Source: Trebonia sp036276115 (lineage in GTDB: Bacteria; Actinomycetota; Actinomycetes; Streptosporangiales; Streptosporangiaceae). Taken from it: DNA of 41,341 nt. Positions within the stretch are counted from its first letter, which is position 1, and each line of letters starts with the position of its first letter. The notes beneath the pieces are model-generated. The model saw only the letters and a list, made by a program, of their open reading frames with translations. It was not told the DNA's origin and ran no database searches. Below, in pieces: positions 1-6,445 of the stretch. A program made the translations under genes and the position numbers. The stretch lies in the NCBI GenBank assembly GCA_036276115.1, contig DATBEM010000109.1, forward strand, positions 1 through 41,341. The letters run 5' to 3'.

Positions 1-347
1 GCGGCAACCAGGCCGCCCGGGCCGAGCTGCGCCGCCGCCAGGGCGCCGAGCGGGCGGCCGAGCGCGCCGCCGCCCGCAGCCTCCTCGCCGCCGGCCCGCA
101 CGGTCGCGTCCTGGACGACGCCGAGGTCAAGGTGCTGCTGCGGCTGCTCACGCTGGCAACCGAGGCGCGCACCGTCGTGGCCGGGCGGATCGGCGGCGCC
201 GGCGGCAACGACGTCCTCACGATGCGCCTGGTCCCGGCCGAGCGCGGCAGCACCGTCGCGACCCGGTCCGGCGCCCTGCACCTGCCCGGCGTCCGGCTCG
301 AGCTGGAGCCGGCCGGCCCGGCCGCCCGCCCCCGGCCGGGCCCGTGA
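1..347 (+). CDS. jetA: JetA-like (TIGR02677/DUF2397), C-terminal fragment, type II Wadjet
   Basis: Only the last 114 or so codons are inside the window, read in the frame starting at base 3; the gene runs off the left edge. The segment begins with an Arg/Ala-rich helix (AARAELRRRQGAERAAERAA), then DDAEVKVLLRLLTLA, and ends in a beta-rich tail in which LTMRLVPAERGSTV and LHLPGVRLELEP can be read. This pattern resembles the C-terminus of TIGR02677 proteins, the kleisin-like subunit of type II Wadjet, an SMC-type system that restricts plasmid DNA. The stop overlaps the jetB start by 4 bp (GTGA at 344-347), so the two are translationally coupled. Identification leans on the following jetB- and jetC-like genes; the fragment alone would be weak evidence. 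Confidence 0.7.
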   Translation, partial: GNQAARAELRRRQGAERAAERAAARSLLAAGPHGRVLDDAEVKVLLRLLTLATEARTVVAGRIGGAGGNDVLTMRLVPAERGSTVATRSGALHLPGVRLELEPAGPAARPRPGP

Positions 348-2221
348 CCCGCCGGACGGCTGCCCGGGGGAGCACCGTCGCCTCGGGAAACGCTGCCTCG
401 GGAAACGCTTCCGCCAGCCGGTGCGCGGCCAGCGGGGTCGCGGCCAGCGGGGTTGCCGCCAGCGGGGGTGCCGCCAGCGGGGTTGCCGCCAGCAGAGTTG
501 CCGCGAACGTTGCCGCTGCCGACCTCGGCGCCTACCAGCAGGCCGCCCGCCTCGTCCTCACCCATGACCTGATCACCGCGACCCGGCCCGGCCCGGGCGC
601 GCTCGGGCAGGTGCTGCGGTGGGCCGACGAGCTCACCGCCGACCTGCGCGAGGTGCTCGGCTACACGCTTCAAGCGACGACCCGCCAGGTCCGGCTGGTC
701 CGCCGCCTCGACGCGCTCGACGACACCCAGACCGCGATCTTCGCCCGGCACGGCCGGCCCTTCGACCGCCGCCGCCTCGCCTACCTGTGCCTCATCCTCG
801 CCTCCTTCCAGCGCAGCCGGATCGAGGTCTCGCTGGCCGACCTGGTCCGGGCGTTCACCCCGGCCGCCGCCGCGATCGACGGCCTCGGCTTCGACCCGAC
901 CGTCACCGCCCATAAGGCCGCTGTGGTGGACGTGCTCGACTGGCTGGCCGAGCGGGGCGCCCTGCGCCTGTCAGACGGGTCGGCCCAGGCCTGGGCGCAA
1001 GACAGCGAGCGTGGCGACGCCCTCTACGACATCGACCACGACATCGCCACCGCCCTGTTCCGCCCCGCCCGCCCGGTCCAGCACCTGACCAGCGCGGCCG
1101 GCCTGCTCGACGCGAGCGCGGCCAGCGGCAATCCCGGCGCGCAGCGGGCGGCCGCCGCCCAGCGCGCCGCCCGCGCCCTCATCGAGTACCCGGTCGTCTA
1201 CTACGCCCAGGTCGAGCCGGAGGTCGCCGCGGCCCTGGGCGGCCCCGGCCTCGCCGACGGGCTGGCCCGCCTCACCGGCCTCGCGGTCGAGCGCCGGGCG
1301 GAGGGGATCGCGCTGGCCGACTCCTCGGGCCGGTTCACCGACCGCCCCTTCCCGGGCCGCGGCGGCGCCGTCAACCGCGCGGCCGGCCTGCTGCTGGCGA
1401 AGATCGCGGACGCCATCGAGGAAGCTGCTGCCGCCCGGGGGGACGACCCCCCGTACCCCCCGAGGGCTGCCGCCCGGGGGAACGGTTCGCACGTCCCCGC
1501 GAGCGCTGCCTCCCATGGGGACGCCCCCCTGTACCCTCCGAGGGCTGCCGCCCGGGGGGAGGGTTCGCGCGTCCCCGCGAGTAGCGCTGCCTTGGGAGAC
1601 GGTTCCGGGACGCCCGCGAGTACGGCCGGCCGGGGGGATGGTTTCCGGGTTCCTGCGAGCGCCGCCGGGGGCTTCGCTACCCTCCCGGTGCCGCTGGAGG
1701 CCGATGACCAGCGTGAGCTGCTCGCGCGGGTCGATTCCGCCCTCCCGTGGGCCGGCGTGGTTCAGGAGCTGGCCTGGAGTGCCCCGCCCGGCCATTCCCA
1801 AGCAGGGGGCGCCCCCGTGGCCCCGGCGCCCGCCCCGCCGCCCGGGGTGCCGCCCGGGGTGCCGCTCGTAGCGGACAGCCGGCTCGCCCAGATGATGGAC
1901 GAGCTGTTCGACGACCTGGGGGCGGCCTCGTTCACGGTGACCTGGCAGCACGACCCGCGCGGCCTGCTGGCGGCGGCGGTGGGCTTCCTGTCGGACCTGC
2001 GCCTGCTGCGCCGCGTCCCCGGCGGCGTCCTGGTCCTCCCGGCCGCCGCTCGCTACCGCGACATCAAGCTCGCCCTGCCCACCACCCGCAGCGGCGACTC
2101 CCAGCTGGACCTGTTCGCCCCCGCCGCGGCCACCCCGGCAAGCCCCCCCGAAAGCACCCCGGAAGGCTCGGCGCGCGGCCCGGCGGACGGCCCCGGGATC
2201 GCGCGGGAATCGGCGCGCTAG
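344..2221 (+). CDS. jetB: JetB-like (TIGR02678/DUF2398) protein with low-complexity insertions
   Basis: The 625-residue product is longer than the roughly 400 residues usual for this family. The recognisable TIGR02678 core starts near residue 60 (LGAYQQAARLVLTHDLIT) and includes RPFDRRRLAYLCLILASFQRS, a wHTH-like stretch DVLDWLAERGAL, YDIDHDIATALF, and at the C-terminus FTVTWQHDPRGLLAAAVGFLSDLRLL and RYRDIKLALP. JetB is the MukE/winged-helix type subunit of the Wadjet SMC complex. Two parts are not family-like: residues 5-55 are 15-bp repeats coding AASGV-type units, and residues about 360-445 are imperfect longer repeats (PRAAARG..SHVPAS). Starts at GTG 344 overlapping jetA. It is followed after 43 bp by the truncated jetC, so the complex cannot be complete at this locus. 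Confidence 0.78.
   Translation: MTRRTAARGSTVASGNAASGNASASRCAASGVAASGVAASGGAASGVAASRVAANVAAADLGAYQQAARLVLTHDLITATRPGPGALGQVLRWADELTADLREVLGYTLQATTRQVRLVRRLDALDDTQTAIFARHGRPFDRRRLAYLCLILASFQRSRIEVSLADLVRAFTPAAAAIDGLGFDPTVTAHKAAVVDVLDWLAERGALRLSDGSAQAWAQDSERGDALYDIDHDIATALFRPARPVQHLTSAAGLLDASAASGNPGAQRAAAAQRAARALIEYPVVYYAQVEPEVAAALGGPGLADGLARLTGLAVERRAEGIALADSSGRFTDRPFPGRGGAVNRAAGLLLAKIADAIEEAAAARGDDPPYPPRAAARGNGSHVPASAASHGDAPLYPPRAAARGEGSRVPASSAALGDGSGTPASTAGRGDGFRVPASAAGGFATLPVPLEADDQRELLARVDSALPWAGVVQELAWSAPPGHSQAGGAPVAPAPAPPPGVPPGVPLVADSRLAQMMDELFDDLGAASFTVTWQHDPRGLLAAAVGFLSDLRLLRRVPGGVLVLPAAARYRDIKLALPTTRSGDSQLDLFAPAAATPASPPESTPEGSARGPADGPGIARESAR
425..511 (+). repeat. 15-bp minisatellite inside jetB 5' end
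   Basis: Five 15-bp units (425, 440, 455, 470, 485) of the form GCSGCCAGCGGGGTT plus a 12-bp partial unit encode AASGV repeats. The period is a multiple of three, so the frame is kept. It lies ahead of the conserved domain and is probably slippage-generated. Confidence 0.85.
1420..1675 (+). repeat. Imperfect 36-45-bp coding repeats inside jetB
   Basis: Repeated blocks start with GCTGCCGCCCGGGGG and continue as either a GTACCC..CCGAGG type or a TTCGC..GTCCCCGCGAG type. The first block carries the hairpin CGGGGGGACGACCCCCCG (about 1436-1453), the same hairpin that ends the dispersed repeat found at 2.6, 3.8 and 20.2 kb. The whole array stays in the jetB frame. Confidence 0.7.
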
Positions 2222-2264
2222 CCGACCAGCGGTATCGTGCTGGTCTGGAATTAGGGGGGTGACG

Positions 2265-3719
2265 ATGGTTTCTGGGCAGGCGGTTCCCGGGCGAGAGCGG
2301 TTCCGGCCTACCCGCGCTGGCGTCATCAACGTCTGGGACTACGTGGACGAGGAGTTCGCGTTCGCCGACGGCCGCCTCGCGCTGCGCGGCCACAACGGCT
2401 CCGGCAAGACCAAGGCCCTGGAGGTGCTGTTCCCGTTCGTCCTCGACGGCGTGGCCGACTCCCGCCGCCTCGACCCGTTCAGCGGCGAGAACCGCACGAT
2501 GAAGTCCAACCTCCTGTTCCGCGGCCAGGACTCCGAGTACGGCTACGTCTGGATGGAGTTCGCCCAGCCTCCCTCCGATAACAGCAAGATCTCTCAAGCC
2601 GAGCCCGGTGCCGGTTCGAATAGGCCGCCCGCGCCGTCTGGACTGAGGAGCGACGAGGAACGAGGAGCGCCGAAGGAAGACGGCGCGCCGAAGGCGGCCC
2701 GGGGTCCGGGGCGTCCCCGGGAAAGCACGGCGGGGGAGCCGGGGGGGCGCCCCCCCGGGTCAGCGCAGCGGCCCATGATCCCCTTCGGCGGGGGGATCGA
2801 CTCGATCGTCAGCGTCGAGAAGATCCGGGTGCTGGCCCCCGATTCCGCGCTGTTCGTGGTGAGCAAGCCGGGCGCGCGGTTCGACGCGATCGAGGCGCCG
2901 GCCGCCGTCACCGGGCTGCCGGTCATCCGGGCGGGCCGCGAGATCGACCCGCAGCTGCTGCGCTCGGCTGAGCTGGGCTTCCGCAACGGCCACGTGCCGG
3001 TGACGGGGATCATCTCCGCGATCGCCATCCTGGCCGCCGTCCTCGATGGCCGCGACGCCGTCGTCATGTCCAACGAGTGGTCCGCGTCGGCGCCGACCCT
3101 GGAGCACGACGGGAAGCCAGTCAATCACCAGTACTCCAAGAGCGCGTCATTCGAGGAGGCGTTCCGGGCCGTGCTGGCGGCCACCCCGGGCCTGCCGGGC
3201 TACTTCTCGGCGCTGCGCGACCGGACCGAGCTGTGGGTGGGCGATGAGTTCGCGCGGCTGGGGCAGTACCACGCGACGTTCCGCAGCTGCAACCGCGCGT
3301 TCCACCTCGACCCGGCCCGGCGGCTGGATCACTGGTGCGGGCAGTGCGACAAGTGCTGCTTCATCGACCTGATCCTCGCGCCGTTCATGCCCGCGAGCGC
3401 CCTGCGGGCGGTGTTCGACGTGGTCCCGGAGCCGCTGGCGGAGCCGGGCCTGGCGCCCAAGTTCCGCACGCTGCTCGGGTCCGGCACCAAGCCGTTCGAG
3501 TGCGTCGGCGAGGTCAACGAGTGCCGCGCGGCCGTCCTGCTGGCCGCCCGCCGCCCCGACCGGGCCGGCTGCGCCCTCCTGCAGGAGCTGGCGGCCGAGG
3601 TAGCAGCCCGCCCCGACGCCCCCGCCGAGGCCGAGATCGAGGCCATGCAGCGCCCCGTGGGCAAGAACTTCATCCCCGGCCCCTACGACTTCGAGGCGGC
3701 CAGCCGTGCCCATGGCTGA
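2265..3719 (+). CDS. 'murL: Chimeric ORF: JetC (SMC-like ATPase) N-terminus fused to MurL C-terminal part
   Basis: One uninterrupted frame of 484 codons joins two unrelated proteins. Residues 1-100 match the start of TIGR02680/JetC: FRPTRAGVINVWDYVDEEF, the P-loop GHNGSGKT (42-49), ALEVLFPFVLDG, GYVWMEF; the arms, Walker B and C-lobe of an SMC ATPase are absent. Residues about 101-168 are encoded by a dispersed repeat. From about 169 the protein is MurL, the epimerase turning UDP-MurNAc-L-Ala-L-Glu into the D-Glu form: PFGGGIDSIVSVE, NGHVPVTGI, SNEWSASAPTL, PVNHQYSKS, CNRAFHLDPAR, WCGQCDKCC, FECVGEV. MurL normally has about 140-170 more N-terminal residues, missing here. ATG 2265 has AGGGGGG 5 nt upstream; GTG 2259 is the alternative. 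An internal ATG at 2775 could give a MurL-only fragment. Either a deletion fusion or an assembly join; both halves look incomplete. Confidence 0.8.
   Translation: MVSGQAVPGRERFRPTRAGVINVWDYVDEEFAFADGRLALRGHNGSGKTKALEVLFPFVLDGVADSRRLDPFSGENRTMKSNLLFRGQDSEYGYVWMEFAQPPSDNSKISQAEPGAGSNRPPAPSGLRSDEERGAPKEDGAPKAARGPGRPRESTAGEPGGRPPGSAQRPMIPFGGGIDSIVSVEKIRVLAPDSALFVVSKPGARFDAIEAPAAVTGLPVIRAGREIDPQLLRSAELGFRNGHVPVTGIISAIAILAAVLDGRDAVVMSNEWSASAPTLEHDGKPVNHQYSKSASFEEAFRAVLAATPGLPGYFSALRDRTELWVGDEFARLGQYHATFRSCNRAFHLDPARRLDHWCGQCDKCCFIDLILAPFMPASALRAVFDVVPEPLAEPGLAPKFRTLLGSGTKPFECVGEVNECRAAVLLAARRPDRAGCALLQELAAEVAARPDAPAEAEIEAMQRPVGKNFIPGPYDFEAASRAHG
2577..2769 (+). repeat. Dispersed GC-rich repeat, copy 1 (at the JetC/MurL junction)
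   Basis: Starts with GATAACAGCAAGA (2577-2589), continues with GGTGCCGGTT..TAGGCCGCCCGCGCC (from 2607), TCTGGACTGAG, GAAGACGGCGCGCC, and ends in a G-run/C-run hairpin (about 2740-2758) followed by a GTCAGCGCAG tail. JetC similarity stops right at its left edge and MurL similarity begins right after its right edge. It has no stop codon in the fused frame. Confidence 0.85.
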
Positions 3720-5214
3720 TGGCGCTCCCGGGACTGGCGCCGGTTGGAGTAGGCCGCCCGCGCCGCCTGGACTGAGCGAAGCGACCGAGGAACGAGGGAG
3801 CGCAGCGAGGGAAGACGGCGCGCCTAAGGCGGCCGTTCCGGGGGGTTCCGGGGGGTCGTCCCCCCGGGCAGGCACTGCGGGGGTTCCGGGGGGTCGTCCC
3901 CCTGGGCGAGTACAGCTCTCCTGGTCTGACTTGCGGGGGGCGCGGGTCGGGCTGTGGGGGATGGGGCGTGAGGGGGCTGCCAGCCTGCGCAAGCTGCGTG
4001 CCCTTGGCGTTGAGCCGGTGCTGGTCGATGACGCCCCGTCCGATGACTCGGTGCTGGCGACCGGCGGGCCCGGCCTCGCCGCGCTGGCGGGGTGCGAGGT
4101 GGTCGTCAAGACGCCGGGGATCAGCCGCTACCGCCCGGAGGCGACGCAGCTTCAGGAGGCCGGGGTCGCCCTGGCCGGGGGCCTGGGCCTGTGGCTGGCC
4201 GAGGCCGACCTGGACCGGGTCGCCTGCGTGACCGGTACCAAGGGCAAGTCAACCACGTCGTCGGTCCTCGGGCACCTGCTGACGGGCCTGGGCCAGCGCG
4301 CCCTGGTCGGCGGGAACATCGGCGTGCTGCCCTACGATCCGGAGGTCAGCCCGGGTCCGTACGACTACTTCGTCATCGAGGTGTCCAGCTACCAGGCGAC
4401 CGACCTGCCGGTCTCGCCACCAGTGGTGGCGGTGACCTCGCTGCACCCGGACCACCTGCCGTGGCACGGCGGCGTCGAGCAGTACTACCGGGACAAGCTG
4501 TCGGCCTGCTCCCAGCCGGGGGCGGACCTGACGGTCGCCAACGGCGACAGCGACCTCCTGCGCGAGCGGTTCCCGCTGCTGGGCCCGCGCGTGGAGTGGG
4601 TCAGCGACGCTGACGAGCCGGGCGCGACCTGGATGGACGCCCTGGGCCTGCCGGGCCGCCACAACCGCCGCAACGCCCTGATCGCCCGGCGGTGCCTGCG
4701 CGCCCTGGGCGTCCCCGGGGCCGATGACGACGCTGCCCTGCGGGCGGCGGCGGCAGGCTACGAGGGGCTGCCGAGCCGGCTGACGAATATCGGCGTGGTG
4801 GACGGGGTCACGTTCATCGACGACAGCCTGTCCACCAACGTCCTGCCGACGCTGGCGGCCCTGGACGCCTTCCCCGGCCAGCGCGTCGCGCTGATCGTCG
4901 GCGGCCAGGATCGCGGCATCGACTACGGGGAGCTGGCGCGGGGGGTGCTCGCCCGGGCGGCGCCCACCATGGTCGTGACGCTGCCCGACAGCGGCCCCCG
5001 GATCAGCGCCGCCCTCAGGGAACGGGGCGGGGACGCGGCTGACTGCCCGGACCTGGCCGCGGCGGTGCGCGCCGCGTTCGGCTGGCTCCGTGATGATGCG
5101 GGCGGAGGGGTCATCCTGCTCTCGCCCGCGGCGCCCAGCTTTGGTCACTTCCGGGACTACCGGGACCGGGCGGGCGCCTTCGCGGCCGCGATGCGGGACC
5201 TTACGCGTCCTTGA
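3706..5214 (+). CDS. murD2: MurD2, UDP-MurNAc-L-Ala:L-glutamate ligase (MurD-like)
   Basis: A cytoplasmic Mur ligase that adds Glu to UDP-MurNAc-L-Ala; in organisms with MurL the MurD2 type adds L-Glu, which MurL then epimerises. Visible motifs: N-terminal Rossmann-like RVGLWGMGREG (about residue 80), ATP P-loop CVTGTKGKSTTSS, EVSSYQATDL, HPDHLPWHG, GRHNRRNALIA, FIDDSLSTN and LIVGGQDRGIDY. GTG 3706 or ATG 3712 overlap the upstream murL stop (3717-3719), implying coupling. The first about 70 residues are not ligase-like: they are the translation of dispersed-repeat copy 2. A TTG at 3931 would remove them but has no visible Shine-Dalgarno sequence. Its 3' end overlaps the convergent pentapeptide gene by 14 bp. 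Assignment to MurD2 rather than MurD rests mainly on the adjacent MurL sequence. Confidence 0.85.
   Translation: MPMADGAPGTGAGWSRPPAPPGLSEATEERGSAAREDGAPKAAVPGGSGGSSPRAGTAGVPGGRPPGRVQLSWSDLRGARVGLWGMGREGAASLRKLRALGVEPVLVDDAPSDDSVLATGGPGLAALAGCEVVVKTPGISRYRPEATQLQEAGVALAGGLGLWLAEADLDRVACVTGTKGKSTTSSVLGHLLTGLGQRALVGGNIGVLPYDPEVSPGPYDYFVIEVSSYQATDLPVSPPVVAVTSLHPDHLPWHGGVEQYYRDKLSACSQPGADLTVANGDSDLLRERFPLLGPRVEWVSDADEPGATWMDALGLPGRHNRRNALIARRCLRALGVPGADDDAALRAAAAGYEGLPSRLTNIGVVDGVTFIDDSLSTNVLPTLAALDAFPGQRVALIVGGQDRGIDYGELARGVLARAAPTMVVTLPDSGPRISAALRERGGDAADCPDLAAAVRAAFGWLRDDAGGGVILLSPAAPSFGHFRDYRDRAGAFAAAMRDLTRP
3736..3908 (+). repeat. Dispersed GC-rich repeat, copy 2 (5' end of murD2)
   Basis: Shares GGCGCCGGTT..TAGGCCGCCCGCGCC, CCTGGACTGAG, GAAGACGGCGCGCC and AAGGCGGCC with copy 1, in the same order and the same reading frame (both encode RPPAP.GL..EERG....EDGAPKAA). 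It carries two GGGGGGTCGTCCCCC hairpins (about 3864 and 3885). The GATAACAGCAAGA left edge of copies 1 and 3 is missing. Confidence 0.85.
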
Positions 5215-5854
5215 CGGCGATGCCCAGGTGGTGGGCTAGCAGCGGGGCCAGCGCGATGAGCTGGGTGGAGTCAATGGTCACGCCGCGCAGGGACTCATAG
5301 CCGGACGCGATCGCCACGGTCGCCCCCCGCAGGTCAACCGACGAGCAGGTGGCCTTGCTGAACGCGGCGCCGGCCAGGCTGGAGCCGGGGAAGCGGACGC
5401 GGGTCAGCCGGGCGCCGCCGAAGTCGGGATCGCGCAGCACGCAGTCCTCGAAGGTCACGTCGGTGAACGTGGCGTCGCGGAAGTTGACCGAGTCGAGCTT
5501 GCAGTTGCGGAACGTCACCCGCCGCAGCTGGGCCGAGAACGCCTGCACGCCGGCCAGGACGCAGCCGTTCAGCCAGGTGTCGAGGAGCGAGCACTCGGCG
5601 AGGTCCACCGCGACGAGGCGGGTGTCGCCGAGCCACACGTCCGACAGCCGGGACTTGCGCAGCGACACGTCGTCGAAGTTCACGCCGGTGATGGCGCACT
5701 CCATGAACCGCGACCCGCCGGCCGCGACGCCGGAGTACGTCTCGTCGCTGACAATCACCCCGTCGTAGTCGCCGTCAACCTCTATAGATTCTGCCAACGG
5801 CGACAACGAGTCATAAAAGACCAGCTCAGCGAGGCTGCGTGGCGCTTTCATCAT
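5201..5854 (-). CDS. Pentapeptide repeat protein
   Basis: The 217-residue product carries about 25 turns of the A(D/N)LXX-type pentapeptide pattern between residues 45 and 190 (for example AITGVNFDDVSLRKSRLSDV, FRDATFTDVTFEDCVL, GARLTRVRF, SSVDLRGATV), which folds into a right-handed beta-helix. The tail ends DSTQLIALAPLLAHHLGIAV. No signal peptide or membrane segment is seen, so it is probably cytoplasmic. Some members (Qnr, MfpA) mimic DNA and protect gyrase; nothing here proves that role. AAGGAG sits 6-7 nt before the paired ATGs (5854, 5851). It converges on murD2 and diverges from the nitroreductase gene, whose leader it nearly touches. Confidence 0.85.
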   Translation of the reverse strand: MMKAPRSLAELVFYDSLSPLAESIEVDGDYDGVIVSDETYSGVAAGGSRFMECAITGVNFDDVSLRKSRLSDVWLGDTRLVAVDLAECSLLDTWLNGCVLAGVQAFSAQLRRVTFRNCKLDSVNFRDATFTDVTFEDCVLRDPDFGGARLTRVRFPGSSLAGAAFSKATCSSVDLRGATVAIASGYESLRGVTIDSTQLIALAPLLAHHLGIAVKDA

Positions 5855-5862
5855 TAGCTCCT

Positions 5863-5868
5863 TACACT
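5863..5868 (+). promoter_or_regulatory. Possible -10 box of a leaderless transcript (nitroreductase gene)
   Basis: TACACT lies 6 nt before GTG 5875, which would put the transcription start on or next to the start codon; leaderless mRNAs are common in actinobacteria. No clear -35 is seen. The box lies within the leader of the divergent pentapeptide gene. Confidence 0.4.
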
Positions 5869-5874
5869 AGGCGA

Positions 5875-6363
5875 GTGACTGAAAGCACAGCGTCAAGTAC
5901 GGGATCGCCCGGCGCGGGCCCTGGCCTGGGGGACTCGCGGGGGTCGTGGGCGACGGGGGACTTCAATGCCCGGATCGTCGATGAGTACCGGGCGAACGGG
6001 GGCAGGCTCGGGGGCATGTTCGCGGGGTCGGACCTCCTTCTGCTGCACCATACCGGGGCTACCAGCGGTGCCGACCGGGTCAGCCCGCTGGCGTACCAGC
6101 GGATCGGCGGCAGCTTCGCCGTGTTCGCCTCCCGGGCCGGGTCAACGGCCGACCCCGACTGGTTCCGCAACGTCGTCGCCAGCCCGCACACCCGGATCGA
6201 GATCGGCACCGAGACGGTCGCGGTGACCGCCCGCGTCGCCCAGCCAGCCGAGCGCGACGTGATCTGGGACCGGCAAAAGCAGCGGGTTCCCCAGTTCGCG
6301 GAGTACGAGCGGAAGGCGGCGCCGCGCAAGATCCCGGTCCTCGTGCTGGATCCCGTTCAGTGA
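5875..6363 (+). CDS. Deazaflavin (F420)-dependent nitroreductase family protein
   Basis: The 162-residue protein has the split-barrel DUF385/Ddn pattern: FNARIVDEYRANGGRLGGMFAGSDLLLLHHTGATSG, followed by SPLAYQRIGGSFAVFASRAGS, DPDWFRNVVASP and TEIG-type strands. Ddn relatives use reduced F420 to reduce quinones or nitro compounds; others bind fatty acids or other cofactors, so the substrate is open. I start it at GTG 5875 (MTESTASSTG), because the upstream extension to 5839 is not family-like and 5875 suits a leaderless start. Cytoplasmic, no membrane segment. F420 use also agrees with an actinobacterial host. Confidence 0.82.
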   Translation: MTESTASSTGSPGAGPGLGDSRGSWATGDFNARIVDEYRANGGRLGGMFAGSDLLLLHHTGATSGADRVSPLAYQRIGGSFAVFASRAGSTADPDWFRNVVASPHTRIEIGTETVAVTARVAQPAERDVIWDRQKQRVPQFAEYERKAAPRKIPVLVLDPVQ

Positions 6364-6445
6364 AACTTAACCCTGCTAAGTAATTTGCCATCGTTCAGTA
6401 ATCTGGAGAACTCAAGCACTCCCTCGGCGTAGCGGGAGGATCCTC

